A stretch of DNA of 64,000 nucleotides from Burkholderiales bacterium (GTDB lineage: Bacteria; Pseudomonadota; Gammaproteobacteria; Burkholderiales; SG8-39). This document shows, piece by piece, positions 25,641 to 37,556 of this stretch. The number at the start of each line of letters is the position of its first letter. Positions within the stretch are counted from its first letter, which is position 1. A program made the translations under genes and the position numbers. The notes beneath the pieces are model-generated. The model saw only the letters and a program-made list of their open reading frames with translations. It had not been told where the DNA came from and made no database searches. The stretch covers positions 138,164 through 202,163 of the forward strand of contig JACZJT010000047.1 of the NCBI GenBank assembly GCA_014860445.1, in the 5' to 3' direction.

Positions 25641-26375
25641 TTAATTACCAATCTCCTGCGTTTCGCCGTGGACAGCGGTCTGCCTGCGCGACAGGTAGGT
25701 CCCGATCAGCACCACCAACAGCGCCCCGACCAGGCCGACGATGATGTCCAGATGGATACCCGCCAGCACCGGCTTAGTGTCGATGGTCTGAAAATTGGCG
25801 CCCATCCAGTCGCGCAAGGCCGGATCGCCAACCGCCATTTCCCCAGCGACGAAACCAAGCAAGGCCCCGCCCGCCGTAATGATGATCGGAAAACGCTCCA
25901 TCACCTTCATCAGCAAGGTGCTGCCGAAAATCACCAAAGGAATACTAATCGCCAGCCCGAGAATGAGCAAGATCACACTGTCGCCGGCTGCGGCGGCCAC
26001 GGCAATCACGTTATCCAGGCTCATCACCAGATCCGCGACCAAAATCGTTCGTATCGCCGCCATCAGGTTGTCATGGCCGTCGATGTTCTCCTCGCCCTCC
26101 TCCGGCAGCAGCAACTGCACGCCGATCCACAGCAACAACACGGCGCCGATCAACTTGAGATAGGGCAACTGCAGCAGCGCCACGGCAAACAAGGTGAGTA
26201 CGATACGCATTGCCACCGCCGCGCCGCTGCCCCAGGCCACGGCCAGTTTCTGCTGCCGTTGCGGCAGCGAGCGCGCCGCCAGCGCGATCACCACTGCGTT
26301 ATCCCCGGACAAAACAATGTTTATCCAGATGATCTTCAGCAGCGGAATCCAGAATTCCTGTAGCGAAAGATCCAT
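25641..26375 (-). CDS. TerC/YjbE-family integral membrane protein
   Basis: A 244-aa protein with about seven predicted helices. IWINIVLSGDNAVVIALAAR and LVADLVMSLDNVIAVAAAAG are the two paired acidic N-D-N-type motifs of the TerC family, which exports Mn2+ or other metals, sometimes to load exported enzymes. A GGAGGAGGAGGG site precedes the ATG. It lies between fhs and tctC on the same strand; a link to oxalate metabolism is not evident. I looked for a yybP-ykoY manganese riboswitch in the 178 bases upstream and did not find its conserved core. Confidence 0.87.
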   Translation of the reverse strand: MDLSLQEFWIPLLKIIWINIVLSGDNAVVIALAARSLPQRQQKLAVAWGSGAAVAMRIVLTLFAVALLQLPYLKLIGAVLLLWIGVQLLLPEEGEENIDGHDNLMAAIRTILVADLVMSLDNVIAVAAAAGDSVILLILGLAISIPLVIFGSTLLMKVMERFPIIITAGGALLGFVAGEMAVGDPALRDWMGANFQTIDTKPVLAGIHLDIIVGLVGALLVVLIGTYLSRRQTAVHGETQEIGN

Positions 26376-26553
26376 TGTGCGGGAACCCTCCTCCTCCGAA
26401 GAGGCGCCATCTTACAATAGGGCAGAGTTGCGGGGCGAAGAAACACGGCAGTGGAATTTCCACAGCGCAGCGAACCGGCGCCTGCCTTGGCGCCTGATGC
26501 CGGATGCCGGCACCGTCCCCGCTCTCTTTCCCCGTTCCTCTCCCGCGTTCTGA

Positions 26554-28224
26554 CTAGAACAGCCCGACCACCTTTCCATCGACAAGGTCGATCTTGTTGG
26601 CCGAAGGCACTTTGGGCAGGCCCGGCATGGTCATGATGTCGCCGCAGACCATGACCACGAATTCCGCTCCGGCGGCAAGCCGCACCTCGCGTATGTTGAT
26701 CACGTGGTTCTCGGGCGCGCCGCGCAGTTGCGCGTCGGTGGAAAAAGAATACTGCGTTTTTGCCACGCATACCGGGTAGTGGCCGTAGCCGTCCTCCTGC
26801 AGTTTCTTGATTTGATTGCGCACCTTCGCGTCCGCCGTGACCTCGGCAGCCCGGTAGACTTTTTTCGCAATCTTGTTGACCTTGTCCCACAGACTGTCTG
26901 TTTCCTCGTAAACGAAACTGAGGCTGGATTTCTTTTCGCACATCTCCACCACCATCTTGGCCAATTCGGCTGCGCCTTTGCCGCCGTCGGCCCAGTGCGT
27001 GGCCAGCACCACCTTGACACCCAGCTTGGCCATGCGTGCCTTGAGCATGTCCACCTCGGCCGCCGTGTCGCTGGTAAAGTGATTGATCGACACGACGCAC
27101 GGTATGCCGTACACCCTCTGCACGTTGTCCACGTGGCGCTCCAGGTTGACCAGGCCCTTGTCGAGCGCAGCCAGATTCTCCTGCGTAATCGTCTTCAGGT
27201 CTGCGCCGCCGTGGTATTTCATGGCGCGCACCGTGGCCACGATCACCGTGACGGCGGGACGCAGGCCGCTCTTGCGGCATTTGATGTCGACGAATTTCTC
27301 CGCCCCCAGATCGGCGCCAAAGCCGGCCTCGGTCACCACGTAGTCGGCAAGCTTCAACGCCGTCTTGGTGGCGATCACCGAATTGCAGCCATGCGCGATG
27401 TTCGCGAACGGTCCGCCGTGTATGAACGCCGGGCTGTTCTCCAGCGTCTGCACCAGATTCGGCGCGAGCGCGTCGCGCAACAGCACCGTCATGGCGCCGT
27501 GTGCGTTCAGGTCGCGCGCATAGATCGGCTTCTGATCGCGCGTGTATGCCACTACGATATTTCCCAGGCGATTTTTCAAATCTTCGAGCGAATTCGCCAG
27601 ACAGAAAATCGCCATTACCTCCGAGGCGACCACGATGTCGAAACCGTCCTCGCGCGGATAACCGTTGCCGGGCCCGCCCAGCGACACCACGATGTCGCGC
27701 AGCGCGCGGTCGTTCATGTCCATCACGCGCTTCCAGGCGATGCGGCGCACGTCGACGCCCAGTTCGTTGCCGTGATGTATATGATTGTCCAGCATCGCCG
27801 CCAGCAGATTGTTGGCAAGCCCGATGGCGGAAAAATCGCCGGTGAAATGCAGGTTGATGTCCTCCATCGGCACCACTTGCGCATAGCCGCCGCCGGCGGC
27901 GCCACCTTTCATGCCGAACACCGGGCCGAGCGAAGGCTCGCGCAGGCAGATCATCGCCTTCTTGCCGATGTGATTGAGCGCGTCGCCCAGGCCGACCGTC
28001 GTGGTGGTCTTGCCCTCGCCCGCCGGTGTCGGACTGATCGCGGTCACCAGGATCAGCTTGCCGTCGGGCTTGTCTTTCAGGCTGTCGACGTAATCGAGCG
28101 ACACCTTCGCCTTGTAGTGGCCGTAGGGTTCGAGATGGTCTTCGGCGATGCCGAGTTTTTCCGCAGCGAGTTTTGAAATGCGCTGCATTTTTGCCTTTTG
28201 TGCAATGTCGATGTCCGACGGCAT
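26554..28224 (-). CDS. fhs: Formate-tetrahydrofolate ligase
   Basis: A 556-aa enzyme making 10-formyl-THF from formate, THF and ATP. The P-loop [34 protein letters not shown] and the C-terminal [15 protein letters not shown] are diagnostic, and the length is standard. It lies downstream of the formate dehydrogenase genes with a 185-base gap holding its own TTGAT-N4-GTCAA palindrome (66 bases before the ATG), so it is probably a separate unit of the same regulon. It would send oxalate-derived formate into C1 biosynthesis. Confidence 0.96.
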   Translation of the reverse strand: MPSDIDIAQKAKMQRISKLAAEKLGIAEDHLEPYGHYKAKVSLDYVDSLKDKPDGKLILVTAISPTPAGEGKTTTTVGLGDALNHIGKKAMICLREPSLGPVFGMKGGAAGGGYAQVVPMEDINLHFTGDFSAIGLANNLLAAMLDNHIHHGNELGVDVRRIAWKRVMDMNDRALRDIVVSLGGPGNGYPREDGFDIVVASEVMAIFCLANSLEDLKNRLGNIVVAYTRDQKPIYARDLNAHGAMTVLLRDALAPNLVQTLENSPAFIHGGPFANIAHGCNSVIATKTALKLADYVVTEAGFGADLGAEKFVDIKCRKSGLRPAVTVIVATVRAMKYHGGADLKTITQENLAALDKGLVNLERHVDNVQRVYGIPCVVSINHFTSDTAAEVDMLKARMAKLGVKVVLATHWADGGKGAAELAKMVVEMCEKKSSLSFVYEETDSLWDKVNKIAKKVYRAAEVTADAKVRNQIKKLQEDGYGHYPVCVAKTQYSFSTDAQLRGAPENHVINIREVRLAAGAEFVVMVCGDIMTMPGLPKVPSANKIDLVDGKVVGLF

Positions 28225-28289
28225 GATGGTCTCCGTTGTCGTGTTCTCAGTGATCCACTCGAATATAGGCAGGCACCGGAATTGCAGCC

Positions 28290-28303
28290 TTGATGAAAGT
28301 CAA
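28290..28303. promoter_or_regulatory. Putative Crp/Fnr-type operator upstream of fhs
   Basis: TTGATGAAAGTCAA, a TTGAY-N4-RTCAA palindrome with one TTGAT and one TTGAC half-site, 66 bases upstream of the fhs start. Confidence 0.65.
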
Positions 28304-28409
28304 GAATCACGGAAGCGGGGCGCCTGCACTGCCGGCGTCGCACGGAATATGAGACGCTCCGCCAAAAGGCGGACGGCAATCCGCACGCCCGCCGGGAAAT
28401 CGCTGCGCG

Positions 28410-31220
28410 TCAGCCCGAGGACGCGGCGAGCGACTGACCGCCGCCGAAACTGGAGTGCACCGGCGCCGGCCCGCCCTTCGTCACTTTCACCGCGCAGTAC
28501 TTGAACTCGGGAATCTTGCCGAACGGGTCCAGCACCGGATTGGTGAGTTTGTTCGCCGCCGCCTCGTAGTAGCAAAACGGGATGAACACCGCTCCCCTCG
28601 GCGTGCCGGCATCGGCGCGCGCAAAGAGCGAAATCGAGCCGCGGCGCGAGGCCACCGTCACCACTTCGCCCGAGTTCACGCCGAAGCCGTCCAGGTCAAG
28701 CGGGTGAAACGAGGCCATCGGTTCGGGCTCGATTGCATCGAGCACGCCGGCGCGCCGGGTCATGGCGCCCGTGTGCCAGTGCTCGAGCTGGCGACCGGTA
28801 ATGAGCACCATGGGATAGTTCCTGTCCGGCTGCTCGTCGGCGCTGATCAGATCCGCGGGGACAAACCTCGCGCGTCCGGTGGCGGTCGGAAAATGCTCGG
28901 TGAATACCACCGACTGGCCCGGATCGCCCTCCACTTCGCAGGGATAGGTCACCGCCGAATCGCGCTCGAGACGCTCCCAGGTAATGCCCGCAATCGAGTC
29001 CATGCCGGCACGCATCTCGACAAACACTTCGGATACATCACCGTAGTTCCAGGCCAGGCCCATGCGTCTGGCGATTTCCTGGATGATCCACAGATCTTCC
29101 TTCGCTTCGCCGGGGGGCTCGATCGCCTTGCGCCCGAGCTGCACCATGCGGTCGGTATTGGTGACCGTGCCGTTTTTCTCCGGCCAGGCGGTCGCCGGGA
29201 GCACCACGTCGGCGAGATAAGCGGTCTCGGTGAGAAAAATGTCCTGCACCACCAGGTGGTCGAGCGCAGCCAGTGCCTCGCGCGCGTGGTCCGCATCCGG
29301 ATCCGACATGGCCGGATTCTCGCCCATCACGTACATGCCGCGAATCTGCTTCTTCTTTGCCGCATGCATGATCTCGACCACGGTTAGCCCGGGTTTGGGA
29401 TCGAGATCGGGCGCACCCCAGAGCTTGGCAAAGCGCGCCTTCGCCTCCGGATTGTCGACGCGCTGGTAATTCGGATACATCATCGGAATCAGGCCCGAGT
29501 CCGAGGCGCCCTGCACGTTGTTCTGCCCGCGCAAGGGATGCAGCCCGGTACCCGGGCGGCCGATCTGGCCGGTCAGCAGGGAAAGCGCGATCAGACAGCG
29601 CGCGTTGTCGGTGCCATGCACGTGCTGCGATATGCCCATGCCCCAGAGGATCATCGATCCCTTCGACGTGGCATACAGGCGCGCGACTTCGCGGATGGTC
29701 TGCGCCGGAATGCCGCAGACGGGCGCCATCTTTTCCGGGCTGTATTTCTTCACGTTCTCAGCCAGCGCTTCGTATCCCGAAGTGCGGTCACGGACGAACG
29801 CCTTGTTCACCAGCCCCTCTGCGACGATCACGTGCATGATGGCATTCAGCATGGCGACGTCGGTATCCGGCTTGAACTGCAGCACATGCGTCGCGTGGCG
29901 CGCAAGCTCGGTGGCTCGAGGATCGGCGAGGATGAGTTTGGTGCCGTTCCTGACGGCGTTCTTGATCCAGGTCGCCGCCACCGGATGGTTGACCGTCGGG
30001 TTGGAGCCGATCACCAGCACCACCTCCGCGTATTGCACGTCGCTCACCTGGTTGGACACGGCACCGGAGCCCACGCCCTCGAGCAGCGCCGCCACAGAGG
30101 ACGCGTGGCACAGGCGCGTGCAATGATCGACGTTGTTGGAGCCGAAGCCGGTGCGCACCAGCTTCTGGAACAGGTAGGCTTCCTCGTTGGAGCCCTTGGC
30201 CGAGCCGAATCCTGCCAGCGCGTACTTGCCATGCTGGTCGCGAATGCGTGCGAGCCCGCCCGCTGCAAATGCCAGCGCCTCTTCCCAACTCGCCTCGCGG
30301 AAGGCGTCGCGCCAGTTGTCCGGATCGACGCTGAACCCACCGCTTTTGGGGACCCCCTGCTTGCGGATCAGCGGCACGGTCAGACGCTGGCGATGATGGG
30401 CGTAGTCAAAACCGTAGCGCCCCTTCACGCACAGCCGGCCATGGTTGGACGGACCATCGCGCCCCTGCACGTGGACAATCTTGTTGTCCGTCACGTGGTA
30501 GGTGAGCTGGCAACCGACGCCGCAGTAAGGGCAAACGGAGTCGACCGTTTTTTCCGCCACGGCCAGGGCCGCGTTCCTCGCGGGCATCAGCGCGCCTGTG
30601 GGGCAGGCCTGCACACACTCGCCGCAGGCGACGCAACTGCTCGCCGCCATGGCATCGTCGAAATCGAACACGATCTTGGAATGTTCGCCGCGGAAGGCAT
30701 AGCCGATCACATCGTTCACCTGCAATTCACGGCAGGCGCGCACGCAGCGCGTGCACTGGATGCAGGCATCGAGATTCACCGCGATCGCCGGATGGGAAAG
30801 ATCGGCCTTGGGTTGGGAACGCGGCTCGAAACGCGGCGTCCCCACATGCAGCGCCTGCGCCCAGCGATCAAGCTCGGAATCGGGCGTATGGGACTCCCCG
30901 GGCATGTCGGAGAGCAGCAGTTCCAGCACCATTTTCTGGCTGGCGAGGGCGCGCGCGCTGTCGGTGCTCACTTCCATGCCATCCTTGGGCACACGACAGC
31001 AGGAGGGCGCGAGCGCGCGCTCGCCCTTGATTTCGACGACGCAGGCGCGGCAGTTTCCGTCGGGTCGCAGACCTTCCTTGTAGCACAGGTGCGGAATGTC
31101 GATACCGTAATGCCCGGCCGTCTGGATGATGGTCTCGTCAGCACGCCCGACCACACTCTTGCCGTTAATCTTGAACTCCACCGGCAGTGCGGCAATTTCC
31201 TGTTTGGATATCGCAGTCAT
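28410..31220 (-). CDS. fdsA: NAD-dependent formate dehydrogenase, catalytic (Mo/W) subunit
   Basis: A 936-aa iron-sulphur molybdo/tungsto-enzyme. The NuoG-like N-terminus has a [2Fe-2S] set (C46, C57, C60 and C74), then two [4Fe-4S] motifs (CIQCTRCVRAC, CVACGECVQAC), a further CPYCGVGC cluster and the bis-MGD domain. Cys371-His372 in DHCTRLCHASS take the place of the catalytic Sec/Cys-His pair, so this is a cysteine enzyme. It oxidises formate to CO2. It follows the fused diaphorase-subunit gene by 22 nt. Length and gene order recall the two-subunit Fdh1 of Methylorubrum (a tungsten enzyme); metal identity is unknown. No fdhD-type accessory gene is present here. Confidence 0.93.
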   Translation of the reverse strand: MTAISKQEIAALPVEFKINGKSVVGRADETIIQTAGHYGIDIPHLCYKEGLRPDGNCRACVVEIKGERALAPSCCRVPKDGMEVSTDSARALASQKMVLELLLSDMPGESHTPDSELDRWAQALHVGTPRFEPRSQPKADLSHPAIAVNLDACIQCTRCVRACRELQVNDVIGYAFRGEHSKIVFDFDDAMAASSCVACGECVQACPTGALMPARNAALAVAEKTVDSVCPYCGVGCQLTYHVTDNKIVHVQGRDGPSNHGRLCVKGRYGFDYAHHRQRLTVPLIRKQGVPKSGGFSVDPDNWRDAFREASWEEALAFAAGGLARIRDQHGKYALAGFGSAKGSNEEAYLFQKLVRTGFGSNNVDHCTRLCHASSVAALLEGVGSGAVSNQVSDVQYAEVVLVIGSNPTVNHPVAATWIKNAVRNGTKLILADPRATELARHATHVLQFKPDTDVAMLNAIMHVIVAEGLVNKAFVRDRTSGYEALAENVKKYSPEKMAPVCGIPAQTIREVARLYATSKGSMILWGMGISQHVHGTDNARCLIALSLLTGQIGRPGTGLHPLRGQNNVQGASDSGLIPMMYPNYQRVDNPEAKARFAKLWGAPDLDPKPGLTVVEIMHAAKKKQIRGMYVMGENPAMSDPDADHAREALAALDHLVVQDIFLTETAYLADVVLPATAWPEKNGTVTNTDRMVQLGRKAIEPPGEAKEDLWIIQEIARRMGLAWNYGDVSEVFVEMRAGMDSIAGITWERLERDSAVTYPCEVEGDPGQSVVFTEHFPTATGRARFVPADLISADEQPDRNYPMVLITGRQLEHWHTGAMTRRAGVLDAIEPEPMASFHPLDLDGFGVNSGEVVTVASRRGSISLFARADAGTPRGAVFIPFCYYEAAANKLTNPVLDPFGKIPEFKYCAVKVTKGGPAPVHSSFGGGQSLAASSG

Positions 31221-31242
31221 AGGGTCTCCTCCCTGCTATCCG

Positions 31243-32925
31243 TCACGCGAGCTCGTGCGGAAAATATTTCATCACGCTGAGCACCGGGTTGGGCGCAGCC
31301 TGGCCCAGGCCGCAGATCGAGGCGTCGATCATCACCTGCGAGAGTTCGCTAAGCAGGGCCTGGTTCCATTTCGGCGCGTCCAGGAGCTTCAACGCCTTGG
31401 CCGTGCCCACGCGGCAGGGCGTGCACTGGCCGCAGGATTCTTCGGAGAAGAAGTGCATCAGATTGCGCGCGGCATCCACGGCCCGGTCGCGATCCGAAAG
31501 AATCATCACCGCCGCCGAGCCGATGAAACAGCCGTAGGGCTGCAGGGTGTCGAAATCGAGCGGTATATCACCCATGGAAGCGGGCAGAATGCCGCCCGAG
31601 GCGCCGCCTGGAAGATAGGCATAAAACGTATGCCCGTCCAGCATGCCGCCGCAGTACTCCGCAATCAACTCCTTCACCGTGATGCCCGCCGGTGCCAGAT
31701 GCACGCCGGGTTTCTTCACCCGTCCGGAAACCGAAAACGAGCGCAAGCCTTTTCTGTCGTGGCGGCCGTGCCCGGAGAACCAGGCAGCGCCTTTCTCGAG
31801 GATTTCCCGCACCCAGTAGAGCGTCTCCATGTTGTGCTCCAGGGTCGGCCGTCCGAACAGGCCGACCTGCGCCACATAGGGCGGTCGCAGGCGCGGCATG
31901 CCGCGCTTGCCCTCGATCGACTCGATCATCGCGGATTCCTCTCCGCAGATATACGCGCCCGCCCCGCGGCGCAGGTGTATCGGCGGCAGCGCGCAGGGCG
32001 GATCGGCCTTGAGTGCGGCGATCTCTTTTTCGAGAATGGCCCGGCAGGCTGCGTATTCGTCGCGCAAATAAATGTAGACCTCTGCGATGCCGGCGGTCCA
32101 CGCGGCGATCAGCGTGCCTTCGAGGAAGCGGTGCGGATCGCGCTCGAGATAGTAACGGTCCTTGAATGTGCCCGGCTCGCCCTCGTCGATGTTCACGGCC
32201 ATCAGCCGCGGCTCGGGCTCGGCGCGCACGATCTTCCATTTTCGTCCGGCCGGGAAACCCGCCCCGCCCAGACCGCGCAGGCCGGAATCCTCCATGGCCT
32301 GCGTCAGTTTTCGATGGTCGCGCCTGCCTGCGAGGCACTCGCGCAGGAGGGCGTAGCCGCCTTGTTTTCGATAAGCGCGGTAGTCGAGATATTTTCCGGG
32401 GCGATGTTTAACCGCTTTGGCTGCGACCAGCTTCCTGACGCCTTCCAATGTCGCATGCGCGAGCGGATTCTGGCCGACCACCGCCACCGGCGCGGTCTCG
32501 CAGCGGCCGACACAGGGAGCGGCAATTACGCGCACTTCGCGCCCGAGAATGGCGGGCAGCTTTTCGAGAAGATCCCCGGACCCGGCCATTGCGCAGGCGA
32601 GCGACTCGCATACGCGCACGGTGATCGCCGCGGGCGCAGCCCCTTCTTCCTTGCTTACGTCGAAATGATGGTAGAAGGTTGCGACTTCATAGACCTCGGC
32701 CGCGGCCATTTTCAATTCCTGGGCCAGCGCCACCAGGTGTGCTGCGGACAACTGCGCATAGCGGTCCTGGATTCTGTGCAGATGTTCGATGAGCAGATCG
32801 CGCCTGCGCGGCGCATCGCCGAGCAGCGAACGCACTTCCGCGAGCGCTTTCGGATCGGGCGTGCGGCCCTTGAGTTTCGAGCGCCGTTTGCGCTCGTCCT
32901 TGATCGGGATGACGACTTGATTCAC
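31243..32925 (-). CDS. fdsB: NAD-dependent formate dehydrogenase, fused gamma-beta (NuoE-NuoF-like) subunit
   Basis: A 560-aa fusion. Residues about 30-165 form a NuoE-like thioredoxin-fold domain whose [2Fe-2S] ligands are CESLAC and CVGRC. The rest is NuoF-like: GGAGFPAGRKW and NIDEGEPGTFKDRYY for FMN/NAD, GAGAYICGEESAMIESIEG, and ESCGQCTPCRVGT with a later Cys for [4Fe-4S]. It passes electrons from the catalytic subunit to NAD. In many betaproteobacteria these are separate FdsG and FdsB; the fused form matches Fdh1B of Methylorubrum. It lies 135 bases after sucD, and no TTGAY-N4-RTCAA site is visible in that gap. Confidence 0.92.
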   Translation of the reverse strand: MNQVVIPIKDERKRRSKLKGRTPDPKALAEVRSLLGDAPRRRDLLIEHLHRIQDRYAQLSAAHLVALAQELKMAAAEVYEVATFYHHFDVSKEEGAAPAAITVRVCESLACAMAGSGDLLEKLPAILGREVRVIAAPCVGRCETAPVAVVGQNPLAHATLEGVRKLVAAKAVKHRPGKYLDYRAYRKQGGYALLRECLAGRRDHRKLTQAMEDSGLRGLGGAGFPAGRKWKIVRAEPEPRLMAVNIDEGEPGTFKDRYYLERDPHRFLEGTLIAAWTAGIAEVYIYLRDEYAACRAILEKEIAALKADPPCALPPIHLRRGAGAYICGEESAMIESIEGKRGMPRLRPPYVAQVGLFGRPTLEHNMETLYWVREILEKGAAWFSGHGRHDRKGLRSFSVSGRVKKPGVHLAPAGITVKELIAEYCGGMLDGHTFYAYLPGGASGGILPASMGDIPLDFDTLQPYGCFIGSAAVMILSDRDRAVDAARNLMHFFSEESCGQCTPCRVGTAKALKLLDAPKWNQALLSELSQVMIDASICGLGQAAPNPVLSVMKYFPHELA

Positions 32926-33060
32926 AAATGTCCTCTATGCAATACGAAATCTTGCGTTCAAGACACTTGCGATCTGCGTGGCTGCAAATCACATCGGGTG
33001 CGGGCTCCTGGATAACACAGGCTCTCCCGATCCCGTTCTCGCGGCCAATCCATGCCGGAC

Positions 33061-33945
<885 letters not shown>

Positions 33946-33955
33946 GGTGTATTCC

Positions 33956-35122
33956 TTATTTGCCCGAAACCGCGGCGACGATTTTCTGCGCGGCGTCGGC
34001 CATATTGTCGGCCGAAATGATCGGCAGGCCGGAATCCTTGAGGATCTGCCTGCCCATTACGTCATTGGTGCCCTTCATGCGCACGACCAGGGGCACGGAA
34101 AGATTCACCTCGCGCGCCGCGGCCACCACGCCCTTGGCGATGGTGTCGCACTGCATGATGCCGCCGAAGATGTTGACCAGTATCCCCTTGACCTTCGGGT
34201 TCTTGAGCATGATCTTGAACGCTTCGGTCACTTTCTCCGCGGTTGCGCCGCCGCCTACGTCGAGAAAATTGGCCGGCTCGGCGCCGTACAGCTTGATCGT
34301 ATCCATGGTCGCCATCGCGAGGCCGGCGCCGTTGACCAGGCAGCCGATGTTGCCGTCCAGCGAGATATACGAGAGGTCGAATTTCGACGCCTCAATTTCC
34401 GCCGCGTCTTCCTCGTCCAGATCGCGCAGCGCGACCAGGTCGGGATGGCGAAACAGGGCATTCGAATCGAAATTGATTTTCGCGTCCAGCGCCACCACGC
34501 GTCCGTCACCCGTGAGCACCAGCGGGTTGATCTCGGCCAGACTCGCATCGGTGTCCCAGAACGCCTTGTACAGCGCCTGCAGCACGGCGCGTGCCTGCGG
34601 CACCGAGGCCGGCGGAATGCCGATCTGGGCCGCGACCGCGTCAGCTTCAGCGTCCTTGAGGCCGGTTTCCGGATCGACGAATACCTTGTGAATTTTCTCC
34701 GGCGTCTTTGCGGCAACCTCCTCGATGTCCATGCCGCCCTCGCTTGACGCCATCAGGCACACGCGCTGCGTGACCCGATCCACCACCATGCCGACGTAGA
34801 GCTCCTTCTTGATGTCGGCGCCCTCTTCGATCAGCAGCCGCCGCACCTTCTGGCCCTCGGGGCCGGTCTGGTGCGTCTTCAACTGCATGCCGAGGATCTG
34901 GCCGGCAAAGGACGTGACCTCGTCCTGCGACTTCGCAACTTTCACCCCGCCGCCCTTGCCGCGGCCGCCGGCATGAATCTGCGCCTTGACCACCCACACT
35001 TTGCCCGGTATGGACTGCGCAGCCTTGACCGCTTCATCGACGGAAAAGCAGGGTATGCCCTGCGGCGTCGGCACACCGTATTTGCGCAGCACTTCCTTGG
35101 CCTGGTATTCGTGGATTTTCAT
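33956..35122 (-). CDS. sucC: Succinyl-CoA synthetase, beta subunit
   Basis: An ATP-grasp protein of 388 aa, exactly the usual SucC length. It begins [22 protein letters not shown], has [17 protein letters not shown] at the nucleotide site and [17 protein letters not shown] and [10 protein letters not shown] near the C-terminus. The frame is open to 35194, but the ATG at 35122 is where the family starts. A perfect TTGAC-N4-GTCAA palindrome lies 59 bases upstream, shared with oxc and frc. The main TCA-cycle role is certain by family; membership of the oxalate regulon is proposed here. Confidence 0.95.
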   Translation of the reverse strand: MKIHEYQAKEVLRKYGVPTPQGIPCFSVDEAVKAAQSIPGKVWVVKAQIHAGGRGKGGGVKVAKSQDEVTSFAGQILGMQLKTHQTGPEGQKVRRLLIEEGADIKKELYVGMVVDRVTQRVCLMASSEGGMDIEEVAAKTPEKIHKVFVDPETGLKDAEADAVAAQIGIPPASVPQARAVLQALYKAFWDTDASLAEINPLVLTGDGRVVALDAKINFDSNALFRHPDLVALRDLDEEDAAEIEASKFDLSYISLDGNIGCLVNGAGLAMATMDTIKLYGAEPANFLDVGGGATAEKVTEAFKIMLKNPKVKGILVNIFGGIMQCDTIAKGVVAAAREVNLSVPLVVRMKGTNDVMGRQILKDSGLPIISADNMADAAQKIVAAVSGK

Positions 35123-35180
35123 GTCTGGCTTCCTAATTGAACCGCAATGGGATGATCGGGGAGAGTGGCGGGCGGGCGCA

Positions 35181-35194
35181 TTGACCCAGGTCAA
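35181..35194. promoter_or_regulatory. Putative Crp/Fnr-type operator upstream of sucCD
   Basis: TTGACCCAGGTCAA, perfect TTGAC-N4-GTCAA, followed by TG as in the oxc and frc sites. It sits 59 bases before the sucC ATG and just past the stop of the DUF2889 gene. Confidence 0.7.
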
Positions 35195-35200
35195 TGCGCA

Positions 35201-35758
35201 TCAATCGGTGCCTGTTTTCAATTCACGTTGCCAGCGCGGATAGTACAGGCGCACTGCCTCGCCGCTCGTGGCTAGCGCATGGCAGCGGTCGAGCTGGAAC
35301 GGTTTGGTGCCATCGTCGTGATTGTCGCGCTGCTCGCCAGCGAGCACCTGGATCGCCGCCGAGGGAAACTGGGCTAGCAATTCGGTCACGTGGGTACAGC
35401 CGTTCACATGGCCGAAACGCTCGTATAGTGCCTTGCGGAATCCGCGCATCAGGTTCAGCCCCGCCAGGGCGGCGTAATCCGGCGCTATCGCCGCGCAATA
35501 CGGCGGGTAGGGCATGGCATCGGTGCTGGCCTCTGCCGTGATGACGTTCATGCGCCGGTCTATGGTGAGGCGGACCCACATTTCATGCACCGGGCTGCCT
35601 GCCGGCCGCACGCCCGGAGCGAGCGGATAGTCCTCGGGCTTGACGTCGGTGAGATGGGCTTCAATGTCCCACAAACCGTCCGCGCGCGCATAACCTTCGA
35701 AGCGGACGCTGCGGGTATGTTTGCGTATGCGGGAAATGGGGTTTGCGGACAGCGGCAT
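35201..35758 (-). CDS. DUF2889-family protein
   Basis: A soluble protein of 185 aa if started at the Met of [20 protein letters not shown]; the frame is open to 35881, but that region would overlap the glpK promoter. The pattern ([23 protein letters not shown]..., later GCTHVTELL and AVRLYYPRW) is that of DUF2889, whose function is unknown. It is 78 bases upstream of sucC on the same strand. I see no catalytic motif. Confidence 0.72.
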   Translation of the reverse strand: MPLSANPISRIRKHTRSVRFEGYARADGLWDIEAHLTDVKPEDYPLAPGVRPAGSPVHEMWVRLTIDRRMNVITAEASTDAMPYPPYCAAIAPDYAALAGLNLMRGFRKALYERFGHVNGCTHVTELLAQFPSAAIQVLAGEQRDNHDDGTKPFQLDRCHALATSGEAVRLYYPRWQRELKTGTD

Positions 35759-35940
35759 TGCGGGTGCAAAAATGTCATCGAGACAAGCGATGGATGGTAC
35801 CACAATCACCCGGCCCGGACGGTCCGCGCAAAGCGCAGATCGGCGCTTTCCGGGGTCGGCCCGGCGCATACACGGGTTCACGTTCCCCGGTTTCCTCCTT
35901 TAGAATCGCGGGTATCCGCCAATCGGGGAAACACAAAAAC

Positions 35941-37431
<1,491 letters not shown>

Positions 37432-37468
37432 TCGGGTCAGCGCGAGCCGTGCTCGCCGGGGCGGTGCC

Positions 37469-37556
37469 GCCCTACGGTCTAAGCGGTTCCACCCTACCGC
37501 TTAAGCGGTTCCGCCCTACCGCTTAAACGGTTCCACCCTACCGCTCAAGCGGTTCC
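37469..37556. repeat. Four tandem copies of a 22-bp unit after glpK
   Basis: Units at 37469-37490, 37491-37512, 37513-37534 and 37535-37556, consensus RCCCTACCGCTTAAGCGGTT plus CC. The second copy holds a perfect 14-bp palindrome, ACCGCTTAAGCGGT; the others carry one or more changes. The array starts 37 bases after the glpK stop, and its last unit overlaps the final codons of tldD on the other strand. It may act as a bidirectional 3' element or be a slippage product. Confidence 0.9.

Noticed and set aside
26376..26553. Possible manganese (yybP-ykoY) riboswitch before the TerC-family gene
   Set aside because: The conserved core of that riboswitch could not be found; only a strong ribosome site and GC-rich sequence are present.
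31126..33015. Long plus-strand open frame opposite the formate dehydrogenase genes
   Set aside because: It is antisense to well-supported genes, and its product is rich in Arg, His and Gln with no known motif, as expected from high-GC antisense. Similar long antisense frames at 1105-2292, 9040-10014, 26704-28176, 44052-45743 and 49487-50872 were dropped for the same reason.
32926..33060. A regulon palindrome before the formate dehydrogenase genes
   Set aside because: Only an imperfect TTGC..TTCAAG string is present, which does not fit TTGAY-N4-RTCAA; these genes may be read from the sucC promoter.
37469..37556. CRISPR array
   Set aside because: The 22-bp units are directly adjacent without spacers and there are no cas genes.
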